A DNA stretch of 64,000 nt from Paludibacteraceae bacterium (GTDB lineage Bacteria; Bacteroidota; Bacteroidia; Bacteroidales; Paludibacteraceae): assembly GCA_017962085.1 (NCBI GenBank), contig JAGCWA010000024.1:1-64000 (forward strand), written 5' to 3'. The notes beneath the pieces were generated by a model, which was not told the DNA's origin, searched no databases, and saw only the letters and a list, made by a program, of their open reading frames with translations. A program made the translations under genes and the position numbers. How positions within the stretch are numbered: position 1 is the first letter of the stretch; each line of letters starts with the position of its first letter. Shown one piece after another: positions 34,604 to 42,933 of this stretch.

Positions 34604-36616
34604 TTATTTCTTAATCTTAGCTAGTTTCTGCTCGATCTTCACGATCTCGTCCCTGTATTGCGCCGCCTCCAGGAACTCCAACCTCTTGGCGCATTCCTTC
34701 ATCATCTTTTTCGCCTGCTCCAATGCTCTTTCCAAGTCTGCGGTAGATTGGTATTCGGCACGTTCTTCCGCCGCATATCGGGCGGTACTGCTTGCCTTGT
34801 ATTCTTTTCGCTCGGCAGGTTCTTCCTTTGTCAGAATGGCTTTGCTGTTCTTGCCGACGGCCTTAGGCGTTATGTTATGCTCTATGTTGTACTGCATCTG
34901 CTTCTCCCGCCTGCGGTTGGTCTCGTCAATAGTCAGCTGCATGCTCCGCGTGATCTTGTCGGCGTACATGATGACGAGTCCGTTCAGGTTCCTGGCTGCT
35001 CTTCCGGCGGTTTGGGTGAGCGCTCTGTGCGAACGTAGCATTCCCTCCTTGTCGGCATCCAGGATGGCTACCAACGACACTTGCGGCAGGTCGAGTCCCT
35101 CCCTGAGCAGGTTCACGCCCACGAGCACGTCGAAGAGTCCGTTCCGCAGGTCTTCCATGATCTTCACGCGTTCGAGCGTCTCCACGTCGGAGTGGATGTA
35201 GTTGCTTCGTATGCCCATCTTGCAGAGGTAGGCCTGCAGCTCTTCCGCCATGCGTTTCGTGAGGGTGGTGACGAGCACCCGTTCGTCCTTCTCCGTGCGG
35301 GTGTGGATCTCCTCGATGAGGTCATCTATTTGGTTGAGCGTCGGACGGACCTCGATGACTGGGTCGAGCAGGCCCGTCGGACGGATGATCTGCTCCACGA
35401 ATATTCCTTCCGATTTCTCCAGCTCATAGTCCGCAGGTGTGGCGCTGACGTATATCGCTTGTCCCACCATGCTCTCGAACTCTTCGAACTTGAGTGGGCG
35501 GTTGTCCAATGCGGAAGGTAGCCTGAACCCGAAGTCCACGAGCGTGCGCTTCCTGGAGTAGTCGCCTCCGTACATGGCGTGTATCTGCGGTATGGTCACG
35601 TGGCTCTCGTCGATGACGAGCAGGAAGTCTTTCGGGAAGTAGTCCAGCAGGCAGAATGGACGGGTGCCTGGCGCTCGTCCGTCGAAGTAGCGGGAGTAGT
35701 TCTCAATGCCGGAGCAGTGTCCCAACTCACGAATCATCTCCATGTCGTAATTGACCCTCTCGTAGAGGCGTTTCGCCTCGAAGACCTTGCCGATGCTCTG
35801 GAAATACTCCACCTGTGTGGTGAGGTCGTCCCCGATCTCTATGAGCGCCTTGTTGATCCTTTCGGGTGTGGTCACGAAGAGGTTGGCGGCATAGATGTTG
35901 ATCTCCTCGAACGATTCGATGTGCATGCCGTTGACCGGGTCTATGGATTCTATCTCTTCCACCTCGTCGCCCCAGAAATGGATGCGTATGATGTAGTCCG
36001 CATAGGCGAGGAAGATGTCTATCGTGTCCCCCTTCACCCTGAACCGTCCGTGGTCGAGCTCTATTTCGTTGCGCACGTACAGGCTCTCCACCAGTTTGCG
36101 CATGAGCACGGTCATGCTGATGAGCTGGCCACGCTTCACGTTGATCATGGTGTCATGGAAGTCGTCGGGGTTGCCTATGCCGTAGAGGCAGGAGACGGAC
36201 GATACGATGATGACGTCTCTTCGTCCGGACAGCAATGCCGAGGTGGCGGAGAGACGGAGCTTCTCCAGCTCGTCGTTGATGGAGAGGTCCTTCTCGATGT
36301 AGGTGTCGGTGTTGGGCAGGTAGGCTTCCGGTTGGAAGTAGTCGTAGTAGGAGACAAAGTACTCCACGGCGTTCTCCGGGAAGAATGCTTTAAACTCTCC
36401 GTACAGCTGTGCCGCCAAGGTCTTGTTGTGGCTGAGGACCAGGGTGGGCCGTTTCAGCTCTTTGATGACATTGGCGATGGTGAACGTCTTGCCCGAACCG
36501 GTGACTCCAAGCAGTGTTTGATGCTTCGTGCCGGCGGCCGCCTCCCTCACCAGTTCATTGATGGCTTGGGGCTGATCGCCTGTCGGGGCGAATTCAGATA
36601 CTAACTTGAAGTCCAT
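34604..36616 (-). CDS. uvrB: Excinuclease ABC subunit B
   Basis: 670 residues, normal length. Walker A is LGVTGSGKTFTIAN near residue 40. The damage-probing beta-hairpin region follows with YYDYFQPEAYLPNTDTYIEK. Later motifs are LLVIDESHVTIPQ (Walker B, DESH), ATPADYELE, and LREGLDLPQVSLVAILDADK in helicase motif V/VI. The C-terminus is a UVR motif (ADLERALEQAKKMMKE) that contacts UvrC. UvrB verifies damage handed over by UvrA in nucleotide excision repair. It is followed upstream in the same direction by a PspC-domain gene (4 bases) and pepD, so the three may form one operon. Confidence 0.98.
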   Translation of the reverse strand: MDFKLVSEFAPTGDQPQAINELVREAAAGTKHQTLLGVTGSGKTFTIANVIKELKRPTLVLSHNKTLAAQLYGEFKAFFPENAVEYFVSYYDYFQPEAYLPNTDTYIEKDLSINDELEKLRLSATSALLSGRRDVIIVSSVSCLYGIGNPDDFHDTMINVKRGQLISMTVLMRKLVESLYVRNEIELDHGRFRVKGDTIDIFLAYADYIIRIHFWGDEVEEIESIDPVNGMHIESFEEINIYAANLFVTTPERINKALIEIGDDLTTQVEYFQSIGKVFEAKRLYERVNYDMEMIRELGHCSGIENYSRYFDGRAPGTRPFCLLDYFPKDFLLVIDESHVTIPQIHAMYGGDYSRKRTLVDFGFRLPSALDNRPLKFEEFESMVGQAIYVSATPADYELEKSEGIFVEQIIRPTGLLDPVIEVRPTLNQIDDLIEEIHTRTEKDERVLVTTLTKRMAEELQAYLCKMGIRSNYIHSDVETLERVKIMEDLRNGLFDVLVGVNLLREGLDLPQVSLVAILDADKEGMLRSHRALTQTAGRAARNLNGLVIMYADKITRSMQLTIDETNRRREKQMQYNIEHNITPKAVGKNSKAILTKEEPAERKEYKASSTARYAAEERAEYQSTADLERALEQAKKMMKECAKRLEFLEAAQYRDEIVKIEQKLAKIKK

Positions 36617-36620
36617 GCGA

Positions 36621-36803
36621 TTAGTTGTTTTTCATAATGACATAGCAAATCAGGTAGGCGACGATCCCGCCTATGCCTGCGCTCATGATCATGATGAGGG
36701 CCCAGATGATTCTGGCGAGTGTCACATCCACATCAAAGTATTGGGCGAATCCGCCAGCCACACCAAGAAACACCTTGTCTTTTGATAATCCAAACTTTTT
36801 CAT
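36621..36803 (-). CDS. PspC-domain small membrane protein
   Basis: 60 residues: MKKFGLSKDKVFLGVAGGFA then YFDVDVTLARIIWALIMI and a hydrophobic helix to the C-terminus (GIGGIVAYLICYVIMKN). This is a minimal PspC domain, named after the phage shock protein that relays envelope stress in enterobacteria. Stand-alone short PspC proteins in Bacteroidota have no assigned function. It lies between pepD and uvrB, 4 bases from uvrB, and is probably cotranscribed. Confidence 0.85.
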   Translation of the reverse strand: MKKFGLSKDKVFLGVAGGFAQYFDVDVTLARIIWALIMIMSAGIGGIVAYLICYVIMKNN

Positions 36804-36848
36804 TCCTTTTCGTTTATCGTTTATGTAATAGTTCCTGTTTATTCCCTG

Positions 36849-38294
36849 TTATATCTTTTCCAGCACGTCGATTAGGTGTTTCCAGAACTTCTCGACGGTT
36901 GGTATTTCGCATCGCTCGGCAGGCGAGTGGTTGCCAATGATGGTAGGACCGATGGAGATCATATCCATGTCCGGATACTTCTCGATGATGAGCCCGCACT
37001 CCAATCCGGCGTGGATGGCGCCCACTACCGGTTTCTCTCCGAAGAGTCTCTCGTAGGAGCTTGCCACGATGTTCTTCAGTTCGGAGTTCATGTTCGGTTT
37101 CCACCCTGGGTATCCGTCGCTATGTTTCACGTTTGCCCCTGCCAATGAGAAGACGGCCTCCACACGATCTTTGATGTCGTGCTTCTTGCTGTTGGTCGAG
37201 CTTCGTTGGCTGGTGGCCACGACGATTTTACCTTCCTTCTCCTTGATGGAGGCGAGGTTGGTGGAGGTCTCCGGTAACCCTTCAATCTCCGTGCTCATCT
37301 CGATTACACCGTGTGGACATGCGTAGAGTGCGCTGATGAGCCTGTTGGCCCCTTCCTGCTCGTATACCTGCTCTTGCGGGTCTGTGGATTCGAGGTCGAT
37401 GACCAGCTCCTTCTCTGTCGGGTATTCGTTCTCAATCGTGTGGATGTAGTGGTTCAGGTCCACACGGATCTCCTCCTTCTTGTCCCATCCGATGCAGAGG
37501 GTAGCGTGCGCCTCTCTTGGGATAGCGTTGTGGAGGTTACCTCCCTCGATTTCGCAGAGGTGGATCGGAAATTTCTTCGATTCGTTCCAGAGGAATCTGG
37601 ACAATATCTTGATGGCGTTGCCTCTCCCTTTGTTGATGTCGTCGCCGGAGTGTCCGCCCTGCAGCCCTTTGACGAAGATGTTGAGGAAGAATGCGCCTTG
37701 AGGTGCGGCCACTCTCTTCAGGTCGAACGTGGCGACGGTGTCGATACCGCCCGCGCATCCGATGCAGAACCTGCCGTCCTCTTCAGAGTCCAGGTTGATG
37801 AGTCTCTTTGATTGGAGCCAACCCGCCTTGACGTGTTGCGCACCGGTCAGGCCACGCTCCTCGTCCACCGTGATGAGGCATTCGAGCGGACCGTGTTGGA
37901 TGGTATTGGACTCAAGTACCGCTAGCATGGCGGCCACGCCGATTCCGTCGTCCGCTCCGAGGGTGGTGCCTTGCGCCTTCAGCCAATCCCCCTCCACGAT
38001 GGTGCGGATAGGATCGTTGTCGAAGTCATGCTCCGTGCCTGCGTTCTTCTCGCAGACCATGTCCATGTGCGCCTGCAGCAGTACGGAAGGAGCAGACTCT
38101 CTTCCCTTCGCGGCCTTCTTGCGGATGAGCACGTTGCCCACTTCATCCATTTCGGCTTGCAACCCATGTTTCTGTGCGAAATCCATGAGGAACGCACCAA
38201 TCTTTCCCTCTTTCCCTGATGGATGGGGGATGTCGCATATATCCTTGAATCTTGCCCAAAGTTCTTGGGGCTTCAAATCATTTATCGTCTTCAT
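36849..38294 (-). CDS. pepD: Aminoacyl-histidine dipeptidase (M20 family)
   Basis: 481 residues from the ATG at 38294 (MKTINDLKPQELWARFKDIC). I prefer this start to one 36 codons upstream because PepD proteins begin at this point and are about 485 residues long. M20 zinc peptidase motifs are LLQAHMDMVCEK near residue 78, GTTLGADDGIGVAAML near 115 and TVDEERGLTGAQH near 142. GAIHAGLECGLI and SIGPTIIGNHSP lie towards the end. It is a cytosolic enzyme that cleaves Xaa-His and other dipeptides. A near-perfect -7 box (TATCTTTA on the minus strand, 38316-38323) lies 22 bases upstream. Confidence 0.95.
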   Translation of the reverse strand: MKTINDLKPQELWARFKDICDIPHPSGKEGKIGAFLMDFAQKHGLQAEMDEVGNVLIRKKAAKGRESAPSVLLQAHMDMVCEKNAGTEHDFDNDPIRTIVEGDWLKAQGTTLGADDGIGVAAMLAVLESNTIQHGPLECLITVDEERGLTGAQHVKAGWLQSKRLINLDSEEDGRFCIGCAGGIDTVATFDLKRVAAPQGAFFLNIFVKGLQGGHSGDDINKGRGNAIKILSRFLWNESKKFPIHLCEIEGGNLHNAIPREAHATLCIGWDKKEEIRVDLNHYIHTIENEYPTEKELVIDLESTDPQEQVYEQEGANRLISALYACPHGVIEMSTEIEGLPETSTNLASIKEKEGKIVVATSQRSSTNSKKHDIKDRVEAVFSLAGANVKHSDGYPGWKPNMNSELKNIVASSYERLFGEKPVVGAIHAGLECGLIIEKYPDMDMISIGPTIIGNHSPAERCEIPTVEKFWKHLIDVLEKI

Positions 38295-38315
38295 CTTTTT
38301 ATGTTTTTTACTTTG

Positions 38316-38323
38316 TAAAGATA
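38316..38323 (-). promoter_or_regulatory. -7 box for pepD-pspC-uvrB
   Basis: On the minus strand this reads TATCTTTA, one mismatch from TAnnTTTG, 22 bases before the pepD ATG. Confidence 0.4.
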
Positions 38324-38423
38324 CGCTTTTATGGTGATGTTGCCAATAGATTATTTGTATAAAAAAAGTAAGCTTGAGACTAATCCTAGCCCCAAGCCCC
38401 ACTACACTGATACTTTAAACAAC

Positions 38424-38675
38424 CTATATAGACACAGGGGCTTTCGCCTGCTGTGGCAAATTCTTTTCTTCAAGAGAGTACCCCAAAGGTGTTTGCTCTT
38501 CATATAGAGTAAGGCAAAAATCGTGCCATTGGCTCTCTTTTTCCGTGCCAAAATTCCAATTACCCAATTTATATTGACCATATCGTAGAATATTTCTGTT
38601 GTATTGACGTCTTTTTTCGGTAAAAAAGCTAACAATTCCACACTTTTTTCTTGAAGCTTCCCGACTTTGGACCAT
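38424..38675 (-). CDS. Doubtful small ORF between pepD and recG
   Basis: 83 codons beginning MVQSREASRKKCGIVSFF and ending SLEEKNLPQQAKAPVSI. I recognise no family. A second frame over the same bases (38402-38641, 79 codons) is about as long, and neither has a -7 box nearby. The 489-base gap between pepD and recG otherwise holds only the two gene promoters. It could be a small unknown gene, the debris of one, or chance. Confidence 0.2.
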   Translation of the reverse strand: MVQSREASRKKCGIVSFFTEKRRQYNRNILRYGQYKLGNWNFGTEKESQWHDFCLTLYEEQTPLGYSLEEKNLPQQAKAPVSI

Positions 38676-38746
38676 CGGATGACTCCGAAGAATCCGTTGA
38701 ACTCACCTTTGTTTCATGGAAATGGTCTCTTTTCTTTTCTTTTTTG

Positions 38747-38754
38747 TAATTTTG
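38747..38754 (+). promoter_or_regulatory. -7 box for recG
   Basis: TAATTTTG matches TAnnTTTG exactly, 29 bases before the recG ATG. Confidence 0.55.
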
Positions 38755-38783
38755 TATAGACGAGAGACAGGAATATTAAGGAT

Positions 38784-40895
38784 ATGCCCGATTTTTTGGA
38801 GAAAGAGATAACCTATTTGCCTGGGGTGGGCCCCAAGAAGGCGGATGTGCTGAAGAAGGAATTGAACGTTTCCTCCTATGGCGACTTGTTGTACTGTTTC
38901 CCGTACAGGTATATCGACCGTAGTAAATTCTATCGGATACGCGATGTCTCTCCGGCCTCCATGTATGTTCAGATACGTGGCATTATCCTGAAGGTGAACA
39001 CGCAGGGAGAGGGGCGCAAGCAGCGGGTCGTGATACTCTTCTCTGACGGGGAGTCGACCATTGAGTTGTTGTTCTTCAAAGGGGTGAAGTATATTCTTGA
39101 GAAGTATAAGCCTGGGCATGAATACGTTGTCTTCGGTAAGGTCTCCGAGTTTAATGGACAATATAATCTAGTCCATCCTGACATGGAGACCATCAACGAG
39201 GCGATGTCCAAACAGGCCTTGGGAGGTGTGCAGGGAATGTACAACACCTCCGAAAAGATGAAGAACGCCTTCCTGACCTCCCGCGTTCTGCAGAAGTTCA
39301 TCTCCGAGATCTTCAATTCGTTGGGGGAAGCTCGCATCCCCGAGTCGCTCCCTTCCTACATCGTGGAGCAACATCACATGATGTCCCGGCATGATGCGTT
39401 GAAGAACGTCCATTTCCCGCAGACACCCGATGCGTTGCGTTTGGCACAGTTTAGACTGAAGTTCGAGGAACTGTTTGTCATTCAATTGAATATGCTTCGC
39501 CAACGGAACTATCGGAGGCTTCGCTTTGTGGGTTTTAAGTTCACGAAGATCGGTGACACTTTCAATTCATTCTATAAGCATAATCTTCCGTTCGAGCTCA
39601 CCAATGCGCAGAAGAAGGTGATCAAGGAGATTTATGGAGACCTTTCCAGCGGCAAGCAGATGAATCGCCTCCTGCAGGGTGATGTCGGTAGCGGAAAGAC
39701 CATGGTGGCGCTGATGTCCATGCTGATGGCTTTGGACAATGGATTCCAGGCCTCGATGATGGCACCGACGGAGATCTTGGCGCAGCAGCATTTCTCCTCC
39801 ATTTCGCAGATGTTGGGGGGAATGGACGTGCGGGTAGCGTTGTTGACCGGTTCGTCGAAGAAGAAGGAGCGGGAGGCTATTCTGCAGGGAGTGCGTGATG
39901 GCTCCGTGCAGATCTTGATAGGGACCCATGCCTTGCTGGAGGATGATGTCGTCTTTTCACGCCTTGGCTTGGTGGTCATTGATGAGCAACATCGCTTTGG
40001 TGTCGCCCAGCGCGCTAAGTTGTGGGGCAAGAGCGAGCAGCCTCCCCATGTTCTGGTGATGACCGCGACCCCAATCCCTCGCACCTTGGCGATGACGCTT
40101 TACGGCGACTTGGATGTCTCCGTCATAGATGAGTTGCCTCCCGGACGTAAGCCGGTACAGACGATCCACCGTCTCGACAATGCCCGGGGCATGTTGTATG
40201 ACTTTATCAAGAAGCAGATTGCCATGGGCAGGCAGGCATATATTGTCTATCCGATGATACAGGAGTCCGAGCGCTCCGACTATGCGAATATAGAGGCAGG
40301 CTACGAGGCCCTTCAGCAGGTCTTCCCTGAGCCACAGTACCACTTAGGCATGGTGCATGGGAAGATGAAGTCGGAGGAGAAGGATGCGCAGATGAAACTC
40401 TTCGCCTCGGGCGAATTGAACATACTGGTGGCCACCACCGTGATTGAGGTGGGGGTTAATGTGCCCAACGCCTCCGTCATGCTGATCGAGAGCGCCGAGC
40501 GGTTCGGTTTGTCCCAGTTGCATCAGTTGCGGGGCAGGGTAGGACGTGGCGCCGACCAATCGTATTGTATGCTACTCACATCTCCGAAACTCTCCAACGA
40601 GGGACGGCAGCGCATGGAGGTGATGACCCGCACGAACAATGGGTTTGAGATTTCCGAGGTTGATTTGAAGATGCGCGGGCCAGGTGATTTGGAGGGGACG
40701 CAGCAGAGCGGTGTCGCCCTGAGCCTTAAGATCGCCAATCTGGCGACGGACGGTCCCATCATACAGTTCGCCCGAGAGGTGGCTGAGAAGGTGCTGGACG
40801 AGGACCCGGATTTGTTGGAGGAGAAGAATTTCCTGTTGAACCAGCGACTTGACCGGATGGCGAAGGAAAGTCTGAATTGGGGCGTTATTTCATGA
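38784..40895 (+). CDS. recG: ATP-dependent DNA helicase RecG
   Basis: 703 residues, close to the usual 690. The N-terminal wedge region includes ITYLPGVGPKKADVLKKELN and an OB fold (YVQIRGIILKVNTQ). The helicase core has RLLQGDVGSGKTMVALMSM (Walker A near residue 305), VVIDEQHRFGVAQR (DExH box), MTATPIPRTLAMTLYGDLDV, and HGKMKSEEKD with ATTVIEVGVNVPNA in the second domain. RecG remodels stalled replication forks and Holliday junctions. It is followed 12 bases later by a short unknown gene. Confidence 0.98.
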   Translation: MPDFLEKEITYLPGVGPKKADVLKKELNVSSYGDLLYCFPYRYIDRSKFYRIRDVSPASMYVQIRGIILKVNTQGEGRKQRVVILFSDGESTIELLFFKGVKYILEKYKPGHEYVVFGKVSEFNGQYNLVHPDMETINEAMSKQALGGVQGMYNTSEKMKNAFLTSRVLQKFISEIFNSLGEARIPESLPSYIVEQHHMMSRHDALKNVHFPQTPDALRLAQFRLKFEELFVIQLNMLRQRNYRRLRFVGFKFTKIGDTFNSFYKHNLPFELTNAQKKVIKEIYGDLSSGKQMNRLLQGDVGSGKTMVALMSMLMALDNGFQASMMAPTEILAQQHFSSISQMLGGMDVRVALLTGSSKKKEREAILQGVRDGSVQILIGTHALLEDDVVFSRLGLVVIDEQHRFGVAQRAKLWGKSEQPPHVLVMTATPIPRTLAMTLYGDLDVSVIDELPPGRKPVQTIHRLDNARGMLYDFIKKQIAMGRQAYIVYPMIQESERSDYANIEAGYEALQQVFPEPQYHLGMVHGKMKSEEKDAQMKLFASGELNILVATTVIEVGVNVPNASVMLIESAERFGLSQLHQLRGRVGRGADQSYCMLLTSPKLSNEGRQRMEVMTRTNNGFEISEVDLKMRGPGDLEGTQQSGVALSLKIANLATDGPIIQFAREVAEKVLDEDPDLLEEKNFLLNQRLDRMAKESLNWGVIS

Positions 40896-40907
40896 TTATT
40901 AATTGAT

Positions 40908-41399
40908 ATGTGTATGGAAGATCGTAAGAGTGTCGATGAGGGCGTCTTCGTCGATTTAGACGATAGGATAGAGCCCTTGCTGGAGAAACCATATTGCCTT
41001 GTGGATATGCTTCCGAAGCAGGTCCCCGCGCAATCCTCCGGACAGTATTTCAGGGTTGAGGCCTATTTCTGGCAAGACGTTGAGCGCAAGAGGGCTTTGT
41101 ATGCGAAATTCGCCCGTGTCATGCTCAAACTGAACTGTTATGTGGGGATTGACGTGCGATGCTCGGAGAGTCGGTGGGTGAGCAATCCGTCCCCTGATTC
41201 TCTTTCAGGCATGTTCCTCTTCAAGGAGGAGGGGGAACGTTCCGTTTATGTCCTATTCGATAATCGGGAATCGTTGGTGGTATTGCATGACGAGGATACC
41301 TATATGACCGTCTATAATGTTCGTGCGGACCTGTTGGATTTGCTTCGGGCGCTTGCCGGTTCCGAAGGTTTGTTTGTCTGGGCACCTCCTGTTCAGTAG
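40908..41399 (+). CDS. Unknown protein downstream of recG
   Basis: 163 residues; the ATG at 40914 is an alternative start. There is no signal peptide or membrane segment. The N-terminal part is acidic (DEGVFVDLDDRIEPLLEKP). A mixed alpha/beta region follows with RVEAYFWQDVERKRALYAKF and SVYVLFDNRESLVVLHDEDT. I do not recognise the family. The 12-base gap and shared direction suggest cotranscription with recG, but nothing in the sequence shows a DNA repair role. A terminator lies about 160 bases downstream. Between them I see only a start-less minus-strand reading frame, which I do not call. Confidence 0.7.
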   Translation: MCMEDRKSVDEGVFVDLDDRIEPLLEKPYCLVDMLPKQVPAQSSGQYFRVEAYFWQDVERKRALYAKFARVMLKLNCYVGIDVRCSESRWVSNPSPDSLSGMFLFKEEGERSVYVLFDNRESLVVLHDEDTYMTVYNVRADLLDLLRALAGSEGLFVWAPPVQ

Positions 41400-41560
41400 G
41401 GGATAGTTCGCACTGTTGTTTGCTTTTACGAGGAGGGCGTTCTTCCTCCATTCCAATATTCAGTCAAGATTGGATATCTCGGACTTGAGCAGGTTGTTCA
41501 GGCGTTGGGCTTTGTCGTCTATTCCTCCATGGGGTAGGATCTTTCCGAGATATAGGCAAA

Positions 41561-41599
41561 AAAAAAGAGCCATCCCGAAGGACAGCTCTTTTTTATTTT
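41561..41599. terminator. Bidirectional terminator between recG unit and OmpA gene
   Basis: AAAAAAGAGC and GCTCTTTTTT enclose an inner TCC-CGAA-GGA stem. T tracts on both strands mean it can stop both the converging recG unit and the OmpA gene, which ends at 41611. Confidence 0.85.
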
Positions 41600-41610
41600 T
41601 CAGCTTATAA

Positions 41611-42837
41611 TTATTTAGAGAACAAGCTAACCTCTACACGACGGTTCTTTGCTCTACCTGCAGCGGTGTTGTTAGAAGCGATTGGCTTGCTGCTACCGAA
41701 GCCCTCAGACTCGATGTTAGCTGCGTCAACGCCCTTGTTAACCAAGTAAGTGCGAACTGAAGTTGCGCGATCCTTAGAAAGTTGCAAGTTCTTAGCGGCC
41801 TTACCTACGTTGTCAGTGTGACCAGACAACTTAACAGACCACTCAGGGTGCTTAACGAGCAACTCAGCCAAACCATTCAAGTATTGGAATGAACCCTCCT
41901 TGATGATAGCCTTGCCAGACTCGAATTCCAAGTTAGACATTGCAGTTTCGATGATCTTAGCCTCCTCAACAGTTGGCTTGTAAGCAACTTTAGGTCTAGT
42001 AGCTCTGATGTGGCGATCCAAAGAGTCTTGAGTGAACTTGATATCGCTTTGCAACTTCTTGATTTGAGCGTTTTGATCGTCGATCTTCTGCTCCATCTTA
42101 GCAACTGCCTCTTCGCAAGCCTTCTTTTGAGCGTCGAATACGTTGCTGAAGTCAGGCAACTCAACTTGAGGGATGTAATCAGCCCAAGCGATGTTGCGGA
42201 TGTTGCTTTCGCCAGCGAATTTAACGCGAACACCGGCAACAGCAGTTCCGTAAGAACGGCCAGCTGAGTTGTTAGTGAACTCAGAGTTAGAGTGCAGACG
42301 GTAGTGAGCACCCAAGAAGATTCCGATCCACTTGCTTACGTTGTACTCCAATTTAGAACCAGCAACGAACAACATCTTAGCGCCGTTGTCATCTTTTGAG
42401 TTCTCGAACTCGTAGTCATAGATAGTAGCACCCAAACCGGCTGTTCCGAACCAGTTCAATTTCTGCCATCCTGCAGAACGATAAGGAGCGATGATGTTAG
42501 AAAGGTTCACCGATCCGAAGATGTCGATGTCGTGGAACTTAGCGTCCATCTCAGGGAATCCCTTGATAGCGTCTTGGTTCTTCTTGATGAACATGTACTC
42601 AAGACCCAATCCCCAACGAGGATTGAAAGTTCTCTCTACGATACCACCGATTGCCAAACCAACTTTTTGATCTGATGCTCTCAGGTAGTTGATACCACCA
42701 TCTACTGCTACTGACCAGTGGTTGAATGACTCTGATGCTGATGCTTCTGCTTGCTCTGCATCTGTTGCGGCGTCTTGTGCGTTAGCAGTAAATGCTAAGC
42801 CCATTGCGGCGATTAAAGCCAAAAAACTCTTTTTCAT
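41611..42837 (-). CDS. OmpA-family outer membrane protein
   Basis: 408 residues. Signal peptide MKKSFLALIAAMGLAFTANA. A barrel region (about 40-215) starts HWSVAVDGGINYLRA and includes RTFNPRWGLGLEYMF. A short coiled coil lies near 220-265 (CEEAVAKMEQKIDDQNAQIK). The OmpA domain (about 290-407) has EWSVKLSGHTDNVGKAAKN and ends RAKNRRVEVSLFSK. It should anchor the outer membrane to peptidoglycan. The gene follows rpsA on the same strand (96 bases) but has its own AT-rich upstream region with ATATTTG, close to a -7 box. Strongly biased codon use suggests high expression. Confidence 0.93.
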   Translation of the reverse strand: MKKSFLALIAAMGLAFTANAQDAATDAEQAEASASESFNHWSVAVDGGINYLRASDQKVGLAIGGIVERTFNPRWGLGLEYMFIKKNQDAIKGFPEMDAKFHDIDIFGSVNLSNIIAPYRSAGWQKLNWFGTAGLGATIYDYEFENSKDDNGAKMLFVAGSKLEYNVSKWIGIFLGAHYRLHSNSEFTNNSAGRSYGTAVAGVRVKFAGESNIRNIAWADYIPQVELPDFSNVFDAQKKACEEAVAKMEQKIDDQNAQIKKLQSDIKFTQDSLDRHIRATRPKVAYKPTVEEAKIIETAMSNLEFESGKAIIKEGSFQYLNGLAELLVKHPEWSVKLSGHTDNVGKAAKNLQLSKDRATSVRTYLVNKGVDAANIESEGFGSSKPIASNNTAAGRAKNRRVEVSLFSK

Positions 42838-42933
42838 ACTCTCTTGTTATAAAATTAATTGTTTAAAATTTCTAATTCAACACAAATATCTGAATTTTTT
42901 TTCATATATAAAAATTATTCGAATATTTTGCGT

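Noticed and set aside
41463..41560. Minus-strand protein-like stretch (GKILPHGGIDDKAQRLNNLL) between the OmpA gene and the recG unit
   Set aside because: It has no start codon and lies beyond the OmpA terminator; too short to call a gene fragment.
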